A stretch of 64,000 nucleotides of DNA from Fibrobacter succinogenes. Lineage in GTDB: Bacteria; Fibrobacterota; Fibrobacteria; Fibrobacterales; Fibrobacteraceae. A program made the translations under genes and the position numbers. The notes under the pieces are model-generated. The model was not told where the DNA came from and did no database searches. It worked only from the letters and a program-made list of their open reading frames with translations. The stretch lies in the NCBI GenBank assembly GCA_902779055.1, contig CACZAD010000017.1:1-64000 (forward strand), in the 5' to 3' direction. The stretch's first letter is position 1. Every line of letters begins with the position of its first letter. Shown here one piece after another: positions 25,036-34,080 of this stretch.

Positions 25036-26376
25036 TTAGCGGCGGCGGGCGGCCATCTCTTTCTTCAAGATGTCCATAACGGCACCGATTTCGGCAGGAG
25101 CCTTGAACACCGGGTTAGCGTACTTGCTTGCGATGTTTTCGAGCTTCTGTTCGTGGTAAGCGACCTTGAATTCCGTGAACTTGAGGCCGTGTGCCGTGCT
25201 GATGACGACGACGTTTTCGTCCTTTGCGATCTTGCCTTCTGCGCAGAGCTTTTCGAGAGCGCCGAGAGCGACACCCGTGTGCGGGCAGCAGTAGAGACCG
25301 ATGCGGTCGCCGCGGTGGGCGGCGTTGGCGAGTTCTTCTTCAGTGACGCTTACGACCATGCCGTTGGTCTTCTGGATGGCGCGAACGGCCTTCGGATAGC
25401 TGACCGGGTTGCCGATCTGAATTGCGGATGCGAGGGTCTTCTTGGCCTGAACCGGTTCGAGCTTGTCGAAGCCGCGGGTGTAGGCGCGGTAGAACGGGTT
25501 CGCGTTTTCGGCCTGAGCGACGATGATGCGCGGGATGCGGTCAATGAGGCCCATGGCCTTGCAGTCTTCGAAGCCCTTGGCAAGTGCGCTCACGTTACCG
25601 AGGTTGCCGCCCGGGATAATCACGGTGTCAGGCACCGTCCAGCCGAGTTCCTGGCAGATTTCCGGAGAAATCGTCTTCTGGCCTTCGACGCGGAGGCTGT
25701 TCATGGAGTTGGCAAGGTAAATGCGGTTGTCCTTCGTGACTTCCTGAACGATCTTCATACAACCGTCAAAGTCGGTGTCGAGTGCAAGCACGATGCTGCC
25801 GTTAGAAATCGGCTGGATGAGCTGTGCGGTGCTGGTCTTGCCGGCCGGGAGGAATACGATAGACGGAATGCCTGCCTTGGCGCAGTAAGCGCTGAGGGCT
25901 GCAGAAGTGTCGCCGGTAGAAGCGCAAGCGACGGCGTCGATCGGGTGGATATTCTTCTTGATGATGTGGTTCACCTGGCTTACGAGAACCGTCATGCCGA
26001 GGTCCTTGAAAGAGCCCGTGTGGGAGTTGCCGCAAAGCTTCACCTTGAGGCTTCCGATGCCGAGGTCCTTGGCGAGCGGAGCTGCGTCAAAGAGCGGGCT
26101 CCAGCCTTCGCGCATGGTGACGATGTCTTCGACCGGAATGTCCGGGAGAACCATTTCACGCTTGCTCCAGATACCGCTCATGTCTTCGGGCTTAAAGCTC
26201 ATGCGGCGTTCGGCAAAGAGCTTCTTCCATTCTTCCGGGCTACGGCTTGCGAGAGCTGCGCGGTCGTGTTCGACTTCGAGCAGGCTACCGTCCACCTTGC
26301 TGCGGTAAATGACGTCGGTCAGCGGATAGGTGTCGTCGCCGTTGATGTTTCTAAAATGAGCGTTAAACTGAGACAT
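25036..26376 (-). CDS. thrC: Threonine synthase
   Basis: 446 aa from ATG 26376 (MSQFNAHF), preceded by AAAGAGG; the frame extends 14 codons further with no ribosome site. The PLP lysine is in NSHTGSFKDLGMT; the phosphate-binding and fold-type II signatures are ACASTGDTSAALSAY and IIPGGNLGNVSALAKGF. It converts O-phosphohomoserine to threonine. No other thr gene is adjacent; it is monocistronic with its own terminator. Confidence 0.93.
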   Translation of the reverse strand: MSQFNAHFRNINGDDTYPLTDVIYRSKVDGSLLEVEHDRAALASRSPEEWKKLFAERRMSFKPEDMSGIWSKREMVLPDIPVEDIVTMREGWSPLFDAAPLAKDLGIGSLKVKLCGNSHTGSFKDLGMTVLVSQVNHIIKKNIHPIDAVACASTGDTSAALSAYCAKAGIPSIVFLPAGKTSTAQLIQPISNGSIVLALDTDFDGCMKIVQEVTKDNRIYLANSMNSLRVEGQKTISPEICQELGWTVPDTVIIPGGNLGNVSALAKGFEDCKAMGLIDRIPRIIVAQAENANPFYRAYTRGFDKLEPVQAKKTLASAIQIGNPVSYPKAVRAIQKTNGMVVSVTEEELANAAHRGDRIGLYCCPHTGVALGALEKLCAEGKIAKDENVVVISTAHGLKFTEFKVAYHEQKLENIASKYANPVFKAPAEIGAVMDILKKEMAARRR

Positions 26377-26467
26377 AATTTCCTCTTTGTTTTTTCGACC
26401 GCAAATATAGAAAACCACTTCTTACTGTCTACTTCCTACATCCTACTTCCTACTTTCTACTCCATCT

Positions 26468-26482
26468 AATTTGCTATATTAT
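26468..26482 (+). promoter_or_regulatory. Promoter-like element ATTTGCTATATTAT
   Basis: 37 bp upstream of the lipoprotein start at 26519. Preceded by a CTTCCTAC-like low-complexity tract (about 26419-26460), as in front of the gene at 4811. Confidence 0.45.
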
Positions 26483-26518
26483 GGGCGATTTTATTACATG
26501 TAAAACTCGGAGTTCTGA

Positions 26519-27979
26519 GTGAACAAGAAAAAATTTCTCTTTTTACCGCTTTTGACGCTTTTGCTGTCGTCCTGTCTGTTCGATACGGATGATGATGGAT
26601 TGTCCAGCTGGCTTTCGGACCAGGGCATGCCCAGCAGTTACAAAGTCCAGACTGTTACGGTCAGCAACATAAAGCCCGAATCTGTTGAAGTGGGTTCGGA
26701 TTCGCTCCCCAAGAACGCATGGACGCGTGGTGTCTTTGGCGCCGTGTCCGGAATGTCTCACGATATCGTTTTTGACTTCGGGTTAGACAGTGCGAGCCTG
26801 GCCAAGTTTGGCGGTGCTTCGGATTCTACGAAATCCTTTGTGGTGGTACGCCTTGTGGATTCGTACTACCGTTCCAAATATCTGCCGTCTTCTGTTTTGC
26901 CGATTAAGGAAGATCTAAAGCTCAATGTGAGCTGGATTATTTCTGACAAGCTTACGGAAAAGGAATTCAACAAATTCCCGAGTATTGCCGATTCTGTTTG
27001 GCTGCAGGAACTTGAATCCTGGAAGGCTGACAATTCTTCCGATACGACGATTTCCATTTCGATCGATTCTGGCAAGAAAGATACTTTGCTGACGTTCGAT
27101 TTCCCGAATGCGCTTGTGAAGGACCTTTACAAAAAGTCTGGTAATCGTCGTCTGCAGTTGCGCCTTTCGGCTCCTGAAGCCTCGCACCTATTCCGTTTCT
27201 ATGGTCCTGAAACCTATAGCCTCAGTCCGCGATTCTTCCTGGAAACCTGCAACGGTAGTGACTCTTGCAATTATGTATCGTACTATGCAAAGCATTCGGG
27301 CGTCATCTCCGAGAATCTTGAGGAATGCACGGATTGCCTCATCTTGCACGGTGGCACTTACGACTCTTTGATTGTCGAATTCCCGGCAAAGCCGATCATG
27401 AAGGCGTTGTCTGATTTTTACGGTGACGAGTTCCCTTATACCAAGGGTGAGGGTAACGATGTGCGTCAGGCCGTCGTGATGGCCGAAGTGACATTCTTCA
27501 AGGACGATTCCAAGGGCAGTAACGAACTTGGCTTGCCGATTATCGTGAAGTCGGGTTCTTACATGGACAGTGCCGAAACGGTTGTCCGTCGTATGGAAAG
27601 CTACAAGCTGGACAAACCCCGCATTCTTGAAAGTGGCCACCCGAACATGGTGTTCACCGATGGAGACTCGATCTCGTTGCAGGTCACCAGCGGTATGCAG
27701 GACTTCATCAACAGGGCTCACGATGGACGCAACTTTAAGATGATGATGCGCCTTAGCAGCTCGGTTCTTTTAGACAAGGATACGCTTTTCTACGATCGCA
27801 TTAGCGACGGCAAGGATACGCTTTTGCTTTCTAACGGTGAAACGCTGAATGTTGCCGATGGCGATACGGTCTATGCGACCTTCCCGAATCTTGACTATGC
27901 CCGTTACGACTTTACCTCTATCAAGAGCAAGCCTGCTACGATCAAGCTGTGGCTTGCCTCTAAGCGCGGGGAGGAATAA
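26519..27979 (+). CDS. Uncharacterised lipoprotein, co-operonic with an outer-membrane protein
   Basis: 486 aa with a GTG start at 26519 (CGGAG upstream). The signal peptide KKKFLFLPLLTLLLSSC ends in a lipobox. The mature part is a Ser/Asp-rich beta-rich extracytoplasmic protein with repeated strand-forming stretches (VRLVDSYYRSKYLPSSVLPI). Two cysteine-pair stretches (CNGSDSC, CTDC) lie near residues 241-247 and 268-271. No family was recognised. Its stop overlaps the next ATG (TAATG), and the partner is a predicted outer-membrane barrel, so the two may form a surface complex. Confidence 0.75.
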   Translation: MNKKKFLFLPLLTLLLSSCLFDTDDDGLSSWLSDQGMPSSYKVQTVTVSNIKPESVEVGSDSLPKNAWTRGVFGAVSGMSHDIVFDFGLDSASLAKFGGASDSTKSFVVVRLVDSYYRSKYLPSSVLPIKEDLKLNVSWIISDKLTEKEFNKFPSIADSVWLQELESWKADNSSDTTISISIDSGKKDTLLTFDFPNALVKDLYKKSGNRRLQLRLSAPEASHLFRFYGPETYSLSPRFFLETCNGSDSCNYVSYYAKHSGVISENLEECTDCLILHGGTYDSLIVEFPAKPIMKALSDFYGDEFPYTKGEGNDVRQAVVMAEVTFFKDDSKGSNELGLPIIVKSGSYMDSAETVVRRMESYKLDKPRILESGHPNMVFTDGDSISLQVTSGMQDFINRAHDGRNFKMMMRLSSSVLLDKDTLFYDRISDGKDTLLLSNGETLNVADGDTVYATFPNLDYARYDFTSIKSKPATIKLWLASKRGEE

Positions 27980-29223
27980 TGAAAAAGTTTATCAGTGCGT
28001 TGCTTTGTGTTTCTGGATTTTCTTTTGCATCGATGATCGGTGCTGATGCGATTGGCGAAGACCAGCTTTCGGGCGGTTCGACTGCACTTGCGGGTCGTGG
28101 CTTTGCGGGTAATGCAAAGACGGGCGAAGCCGAAGGCGTTTCCGTGATCAACCCGGCGCGTCAGGCTTTTGATACCAAGGTTGTCTTGAACCTGAACTTC
28201 TTGTTGAACATTTCGACCGCATCGAGATCCAATGTCGATTTCACCAAGGCTGGAGTTTCCATGCCTTCGATGAACCTTTCGTTCCCGATGGGTGACTTTG
28301 GTACGGTCGGTGTCTCGCTGTGGCAGCACTACGCTTCTTCGATTCGCGAAAGCATCCATGACGACGAACTGAAGTGGAATGCCGAAGTGGAATACCAGAA
28401 CAGCATTTATGAATTGGTGCCGACTTATGCCATTAGGCTTCCGTTCTACCGTTCGCTTTCGTTCGGTGCTTCGGCGCACATTGTGATGGGTAGCTTTATG
28501 CGTAGCCTCACGCTTGGACCGGACAACAGCGCCATTTCTAAGGAAGATGCCTGGGCCACGAACGACGCCGATGTTACGGATTATGTGAGCGGCGACTGGG
28601 AAATCAAGCACCATCCGGCTTACTTTACCTTTGCAACTCAGTACCGTGGTCGTATGGCTTCGTACTACTTCTCGTTTACGACGCCTTACACGCTCAAGAA
28701 TGAACTTGAGTACGACTTAAGATTTAGCGAACTGGATACGCTCGCTCCGAGCCGCTACACTCGTGAAATTCGTGTGCCGGCAAAGCTTGCTACAGGTGTC
28801 AGTTACCGTATAAACAAACGTCACAATGTGATGGCTGATTTTGCCTGGAGCGCATGGTCCCGCGACATCGAAAATGTTGCTGGAAGCTGGAACATGGCCG
28901 CAGTTACAAAAACTCAGGATGACTTTAATATAGCCTTAGGCTATCAGCGAGACGGAAGCGATATTTTTTATGACGATTATTGGGATCGTATAACGTATCG
29001 CGCTGGAGCTTGGTACAAAAATTGGTACATTAAAGATGTCTCTGAATTTGGTGGTTCCATTGGTGCCGGATTCCCGCTTGGGAGAAAGGGGACCATGCTG
29101 GATCTCGCCATTCAGGGAGGAGTCCGCCTGACGGACGACGACCATAACTGGAACGAATCCTTTATCGGTATTCGTCTGGGCTTGGTCGGTGTCGGTAACT
29201 GGGGTAGGACCCGTGGTCAGTAA
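27979..29223 (+). CDS. Predicted outer-membrane beta-barrel protein
   Basis: 414 aa. Sec signal peptide (MKKFISALLCVSGFSFAS), then alternating polar/hydrophobic strands with many aromatic residues (YQNSIYELVPTYAIRLPFY, YYFSFTTPYTL, GAWYKNWYIKD), the pattern of FadL/PorV-like barrels. An NPAR motif near residue 58 resembles the NPA seen near the N-terminus of FadL-family barrels. Start codon overlaps the previous stop by 1 bp. The function, whether porin, transport or secretion-associated, cannot be read. Confidence 0.7.
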   Translation: MKKFISALLCVSGFSFASMIGADAIGEDQLSGGSTALAGRGFAGNAKTGEAEGVSVINPARQAFDTKVVLNLNFLLNISTASRSNVDFTKAGVSMPSMNLSFPMGDFGTVGVSLWQHYASSIRESIHDDELKWNAEVEYQNSIYELVPTYAIRLPFYRSLSFGASAHIVMGSFMRSLTLGPDNSAISKEDAWATNDADVTDYVSGDWEIKHHPAYFTFATQYRGRMASYYFSFTTPYTLKNELEYDLRFSELDTLAPSRYTREIRVPAKLATGVSYRINKRHNVMADFAWSAWSRDIENVAGSWNMAAVTKTQDDFNIALGYQRDGSDIFYDDYWDRITYRAGAWYKNWYIKDVSEFGGSIGAGFPLGRKGTMLDLAIQGGVRLTDDDHNWNESFIGIRLGLVGVGNWGRTRGQ

Positions 29224-29248
29224 GATTTAACTTAGAAGGAGATCGAAA

Positions 29249-30514
29249 ATGGCTACTAAGAAGAAAGCAGAAGAAACAAAGACTGCCGTAAAGACGGCTT
29301 CGACAAAGACTGCTACGAAGGCTGCTAAGGCTTCGACAAAGACTGCCGCTAGCAAGACTGCTGCCGAAAAGGTAGCTGCTAAGCCGCAGGCCGATGCTCC
29401 GGCAAGCTCCGCAACTAAGAAGATTGTGGCCAAGGTCGCCAAAAAGCCGACCGCAGTGACCGAAAAGGTCGCTGCAAAGACCGCTCCTGCAAAGAAGTCT
29501 ACTAAGGCTGCTGCAGAAAAGACGGCAACCGCAAAGGCTGCAACAAAGACTGTCAAGGCTAAGGCCGAAGCTTCGACAAGCACTGCCGCCAAGACGGGTG
29601 CTGCAAAGAAGGCTACCAAGACTGCTAGCAAGGCCAAGTCCACAAAGAAGGCTTCGCCGAAGAAGGACGACGAACTTGTCGAAGTTGAAGAATCCGTATC
29701 TGTCGAATTCGACGCTCCGGAAACACTCCCGCAATCCTTTGATGCTGAATATCTGGTTCTGATGCAAAAGGATCCGAACTGGATGCAAGCCTTCTGGGAA
29801 GTCTCCGAAAACAGAATCAAGGCTGCAAAGAAGGGCAAGGGTAAACTCGTTCTTCGTTTGTTCGATATTTCGAACGACCTTACGGTCAAGCGCAACAAGA
29901 AGCTCAAGTTCCACGATGTCGTGGTTCCGGCAGATGCCCGTAGCTGGTATGTCGAAAACAAGAGTACCAACAACTGCAAGGCCGCTCTTGGCGTTGTGAC
30001 GGGTAGCAAGTTCGAACCGATCGTCGAAGCAGGCCCGATGCAGACGTTTACGCTTGCCGGTTCTGACGTGAACACGGATAACGTATTTGTTCGCGCTTCG
30101 CTTGGCGGTGCAACTCTTGGCGGTTTTGGCAGCTCGGGACTCTCTTCGATGTCTGCTGAAAACTGGCTTGAAAATGCACTCAACAGCCTTTCGAGTTCTT
30201 CGGGCTCGATGTTCTCGGGCGCACTTTCGAGTGCCGCTCTCAAGAGCAACAAGCTTGAACTTCCGAAGGATTCCGTGAACTACGGTAAGGACTTCTTCTT
30301 GTGGGTGAAGACTCGCTTGATCGTCTACGGTGGTACGCGTCCGGACGCCCATTTGCAGGTGCGTGGCGAACCGTTCCCGCTGAATCCGGATGGTACCTTC
30401 AGCTTTGAAGAAGACCTCCCGGACGTGACAAAGATCATTCCTGTCTTTGCAACCGACAAGGACGGCGACTTCCCGACTACAATCGTTCCGATCGTTGTTA
30501 AGCGCACGGAATAA
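29249..30514 (+). CDS. DUF4912 protein with a histone-H1-like N-terminus
   Basis: 421 aa. Residues 1-140 are an Ala/Lys/Thr repeat tract (KTA, KAA, AAKK units) like histone H1 or bacterial Hc1 tails. From about residue 160 the DUF4912 domain begins (YLVLMQKDPNWMQAFWEVS, VLRLFDIS). The C-terminus has a beta-sandwich-like pattern ending in DGDFPTTIVPIVVKR. AAGGAGA lies upstream of the ATG. Its stop overlaps the start of the GH57 gene by 1 bp; DUF4912-GH57 pairing is known in glycogen-type loci and suggests a carbohydrate-related role, but the basic tail could equally bind nucleic acid or polyanions. Confidence 0.85.
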   Translation: MATKKKAEETKTAVKTASTKTATKAAKASTKTAASKTAAEKVAAKPQADAPASSATKKIVAKVAKKPTAVTEKVAAKTAPAKKSTKAAAEKTATAKAATKTVKAKAEASTSTAAKTGAAKKATKTASKAKSTKKASPKKDDELVEVEESVSVEFDAPETLPQSFDAEYLVLMQKDPNWMQAFWEVSENRIKAAKKGKGKLVLRLFDISNDLTVKRNKKLKFHDVVVPADARSWYVENKSTNNCKAALGVVTGSKFEPIVEAGPMQTFTLAGSDVNTDNVFVRASLGGATLGGFGSSGLSSMSAENWLENALNSLSSSSGSMFSGALSSAALKSNKLELPKDSVNYGKDFFLWVKTRLIVYGGTRPDAHLQVRGEPFPLNPDGTFSFEEDLPDVTKIIPVFATDKDGDFPTTIVPIVVKRTE

Positions 30515-32133
30515 TGCCGAAGCCTGGTAAGGTACATCTTTTGCTCCACGCACATCTTCCGTTTGTGCGGGAGCCTTCTTATAACCGGTTCTTGGAAGAG
30601 AACTGGTTCTTTGAGGCTATGGCGGAGACGTACTTGCCCATCATCCAGATGCTTAACCGTCTGGAAGAAAAGGGCGTGCCGGGCACTTTGAATTTTAGCG
30701 TGTCGTCAGCACTTTTGGCGATGCTTACGGATGAGCTTTTGCTCACCCGCTTTACGAATCATTTGCATAAGCAGTTGGAACTTTTGGAACGTGAAAAGAT
30801 CCGCTTGCAGAATGATTCCGAACGTATGGAGGTGGTGAACTTTTATTACCGCCGCCAGATGGCGCTTATGAATACGTGGGAAAAGGATTGCCATTGCAAG
30901 ATTGTGCCGTCGCTAAAGCGACTGGAACAGATTGGCAAAATCAACTTGCTCACTTGCGTGGGTACGCACCCGTTTTTGCCCGCGTATCAAAGCGATGTCG
31001 ATGCGATTCGACTCCAATTGAAAATTACCGTTCGAGCTTTTGAAGAAGCGTTTGGCAAAAAGCCCCGTGGCTTGTGGCTGCCGGAATGTGGCTACTTTGA
31101 AGGCTTGGATGCTATCCTTGCCGAATACGGATTCAAGTACTTTTTCTTGGAAACTCATGGCGTGCTTTTGGCAAAGCCAGCTCCGAAGTATGGCGTGTTT
31201 GCGCCAATCAAGACTCCGGCAGGGCTGTATTGCTTTGGACGCGAACAGAGCAGTTCCATGGAAGTATGGAGCCGCAAGACGGGTTACCCGGGACATCCGG
31301 AATACCGCGAGTTCTTTAAGGACATTGCGCACGAACGCGAAGACGATTACCTAGGCGAATACTTTCTGGCTGCTGGAACGCATATCGAAACGGGCCTCAA
31401 GTATTACCGCATTACGGGTAGCGAAGACAAGAAAATTTACCGCCCGTGGAATGCGCTTCGCTTGGTCGAAGATCACGCGCGTTTGTTTGTTGCGAACCGC
31501 GAAGAAACCGTCTCGAACTTGCTTCCGAATATGGAAGGCAACAAGGTCTCGGTCTTGTGCCCGTACGATGCGGAACTTTTTGGCCACTGGTGGTTTGAAG
31601 GCCCGCTGTTCATCGAAAAGATGTTTGAACGTGCGGCAAGCTCCAATGTCGTCGAGATGGCTTCGCTCGAAGATTCTGTGCCGTCGTCGCCGTCTTTTGT
31701 CGGGGCGCCTGCGGATAACGATGTCCATGCTCCGATTTTCTCGTCGTGGGGCGAGGGTGGTTTTGGCGAAGTCTGGATGAACGATGCGGTTGCGTTCCAG
31801 TATCCGTTGTTCTTTAGAATGCGGGCGATGATGAAGGACTTGAAGTCGCGCGTTTCTAAAGTTGCAGGGAATGCGCGCGGCTCAAAGGTGGCGGTTGCAA
31901 AGCGTTTCCTTGCGCAGATGGCGCGTGAACTCGTGCTGTTCCAGGCTTCGGACTGGGCGTTCATGATCCATAACAATTCGGCTGCGGATTACGCCCGTGC
32001 GCGTTTGAACGGGCATTACGAAAATGTCTGCCAGCTTTATGCAGAAGCGGTCAAGGCTAAGCCTGATACGCGCTTGCTCAAGAAGTTAGAACAAAAGAAT
32101 AACTTGTTCCCGTGGATTGGAAGCTTAATTTAG
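30514..32133 (+). CDS. GH57 glycoside hydrolase, 1,4-alpha-glucan branching type
   Basis: 539 aa. N-terminal LLLHAHLPFVR is the GH57 signature; the catalytic Glu lies in WLPECGY (E191) and the acid in YDAELFGHWWFEGP (D352), followed by the DUF1957 helical region. The length fits GH57 branching enzymes (about 520-560). It would make alpha-1,6 branches in glycogen. Coupled to the DUF4912 gene (TAATG). An inverted repeat TAGGGC/GCCCTA overlaps the stop codon. Branching rather than amylase activity is inferred from the WLPECGY and DUF1957 features. Confidence 0.88.
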   Translation: MPKPGKVHLLLHAHLPFVREPSYNRFLEENWFFEAMAETYLPIIQMLNRLEEKGVPGTLNFSVSSALLAMLTDELLLTRFTNHLHKQLELLEREKIRLQNDSERMEVVNFYYRRQMALMNTWEKDCHCKIVPSLKRLEQIGKINLLTCVGTHPFLPAYQSDVDAIRLQLKITVRAFEEAFGKKPRGLWLPECGYFEGLDAILAEYGFKYFFLETHGVLLAKPAPKYGVFAPIKTPAGLYCFGREQSSSMEVWSRKTGYPGHPEYREFFKDIAHEREDDYLGEYFLAAGTHIETGLKYYRITGSEDKKIYRPWNALRLVEDHARLFVANREETVSNLLPNMEGNKVSVLCPYDAELFGHWWFEGPLFIEKMFERAASSNVVEMASLEDSVPSSPSFVGAPADNDVHAPIFSSWGEGGFGEVWMNDAVAFQYPLFFRMRAMMKDLKSRVSKVAGNARGSKVAVAKRFLAQMARELVLFQASDWAFMIHNNSAADYARARLNGHYENVCQLYAEAVKAKPDTRLLKKLEQKNNLFPWIGSLI

Positions 32134-32407
32134 GGCTTACGCCCTAGACCCGTAATATTGCGGGCGGGGCCCCAGCTCGGAGTTGACGCCTACGGCGTCA
32201 GCGGCTTCACTCGGTCATGTGCGCCTGCAAGCAGTCGCCCGCGACTCTCGTTTTGCACGGCCGACGCTTTTTTTCTCAACGACTTCCGTTTGATTTATTA
32301 TAAAATAATTGGTCGCATTTTTGACCTATAGAAATATTAATGGCTTTTATTGCCTTTATTGACTCCGTTCTCAGAGGCACGAAGTGCCGGCTTCATAGCA
32401 CAATACA

Positions 32408-34078
32408 TTAGTATAGTACGATAAAGCTTGTCGTTTTGCCTTTGTTGCCGACACGGAAGCGGTAGATTCCCGGCGCCATCATTGATTTGACCTTGTCTTC
32501 GTCCATACAGAACGTTGTTCCCTCATATTCTTCTTGAGAGACTAGGTCACCACGCCTATTGCGGATTTCGATGAACTTCTTGTCTTTGGGGAGCGGCGCA
32601 AAGCAGAGAGCGCCACGCTTCCAGGGCACCGGAAATGCGTGCGGAGAAGCGTCGTTGTTGACGATGGGAATGTTCTCGGAATCCCCGAACCTGCTGAAAA
32701 TCCAGGTGGAAGAATCGCTTGATATCAAGATAGATGACAGGCTGTCGAGCGTCTGTGTGTTTTTGATATTGTAGATGGTTGCTTCGCCATCGCGGTAGAT
32801 GACAACGGACGCTTTGCCGACATAGTCCATCAAATTTGGAGATGTCGTTTTATAAGGGATTCGGTAAAATTCGTAGGCGAGGCTCTTTAGATCCGGCTTC
32901 ATTTCTTGGTTGGTGCGGAATCTGGCGTTGGCCCATTGCGACTGGTCGTCGTTAATCCAGTAAGTCTCGGGAATGGCGGATGTGCGATTTCCGGAGAACG
33001 AAAGACGGATGGAATAGTCGTGGAAAATGCTGTCGGCATCGAGCTTGAGTTCTTTCAGCGCATTTTGGATTTGGTATTCAAAATTCTTGTTCGGATTCTT
33101 GGAATAGTTTTCCCAAATGGATTTGTCTAGACTGCTCGAAACTTTCTTGTATAGATAAATGAGAAGTGTCGATGCTCCGTAATTCTTGAATTTGCTAGAG
33201 AGCGGTGTGCCCATGCTTTCGTGCAAGGATGGAATATAGCGGAAATAGTCATCGATGTCTGGATTGGTGATTTCTTCGAATCCGGTGGCTGATGCTTCGA
33301 ACCAAAATGTGGCGTTTATGTAGTAGCTGATGTAAGTGAGCTGTATGGCGTGATAGAATTCATGGAAGGCGGTGACGCGGAGGCCTTTGACCCATTCCGT
33401 GGAGTATTCGAAATCGTGCGAGATGTTGCGGATGGCGTGAGACGGCTTTGAGTAGGTGCAAGTGTCCCCGTGTACAAAAATGGTGTCCTGGTTGGACGTG
33501 TAATCGCAAGTGACGTTGAAGTCGTTTTCCATGAAAATTTGCGAAGTTCCATTGTCGTCAGACGGGTAGGTCAGCCCGAAATTCTCGCCACATCCTCCCA
33601 AGAGATTGTTCCTGATCTGGTTGAGTTCGATGATTTCGATGGGGTATAGGCCGCTCTTGACTTTTTGCTGGTAGTGGTGCGTGATGCTTGGGCCTATGGG
33701 CTTGTGCATCTTGTGCTTGTTGATATAAAAGTTCCAGGCGGCTTCCATGATGGCGGCTGTGCTGTCGGCGAATTCTTTTGTTGTGGCGTGTGGGCCTGTC
33801 AGCACATAGTTGATTTGAAAATGCGGTGTTTCAATGGTGTAGACGGAATCGTAAAAGTCTTCGGTGCGGCATTTTTCGAGGTCTTCATCAGCATCTTTTT
33901 GAATGTACGTTTGTGCTTGATACGACGGTTGCTTGCGCTTGTTGATGAGACTTTCGAATAGCTTTATGGTTCCGCATTCGCGTTCGTAGGCGTATACGGT
34001 TGTAACTGCAAAAATGGCGAAAACAGAGGCGAGAACAATCTTGATGAACGGATTGTGGCAAAAAAATCCTTGGCGCAT
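32408..34078 (-). CDS. Secreted HExxH metalloprotease-like protein
   Basis: 556 aa from ATG 34078; the frame is open further but the signal peptide (KIVLASVFAIFAVTTVYAY) and a GGAG site support this start. The zinc motif HEFYH is near residue 240 (VTAFHEFYHAIQLTY), with FWFEASATGFEE about 20 residues later supplying the third ligand, a gluzincin arrangement. The C-terminus (APGIYRFRVGNKGKTTSF) resembles short sorting domains of type IX-like secretion, inferred. Starts 2 bp after the UbiD-family gene, probably in its operon. The gap 32134-32407 on its 3' side holds hairpins such as GACGCC/GGCGTC and no gene. Confidence 0.75.
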   Translation of the reverse strand: MRQGFFCHNPFIKIVLASVFAIFAVTTVYAYERECGTIKLFESLINKRKQPSYQAQTYIQKDADEDLEKCRTEDFYDSVYTIETPHFQINYVLTGPHATTKEFADSTAAIMEAAWNFYINKHKMHKPIGPSITHHYQQKVKSGLYPIEIIELNQIRNNLLGGCGENFGLTYPSDDNGTSQIFMENDFNVTCDYTSNQDTIFVHGDTCTYSKPSHAIRNISHDFEYSTEWVKGLRVTAFHEFYHAIQLTYISYYINATFWFEASATGFEEITNPDIDDYFRYIPSLHESMGTPLSSKFKNYGASTLLIYLYKKVSSSLDKSIWENYSKNPNKNFEYQIQNALKELKLDADSIFHDYSIRLSFSGNRTSAIPETYWINDDQSQWANARFRTNQEMKPDLKSLAYEFYRIPYKTTSPNLMDYVGKASVVIYRDGEATIYNIKNTQTLDSLSSILISSDSSTWIFSRFGDSENIPIVNNDASPHAFPVPWKRGALCFAPLPKDKKFIEIRNRRGDLVSQEEYEGTTFCMDEDKVKSMMAPGIYRFRVGNKGKTTSFIVLY

Positions 34079-34080
34079 TT

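Noticed and set aside
24955..26469. 504-codon open frame opposite thrC
   Set aside because: It begins inside the thrC terminator and mirrors thrC codons; thrC motifs are complete.
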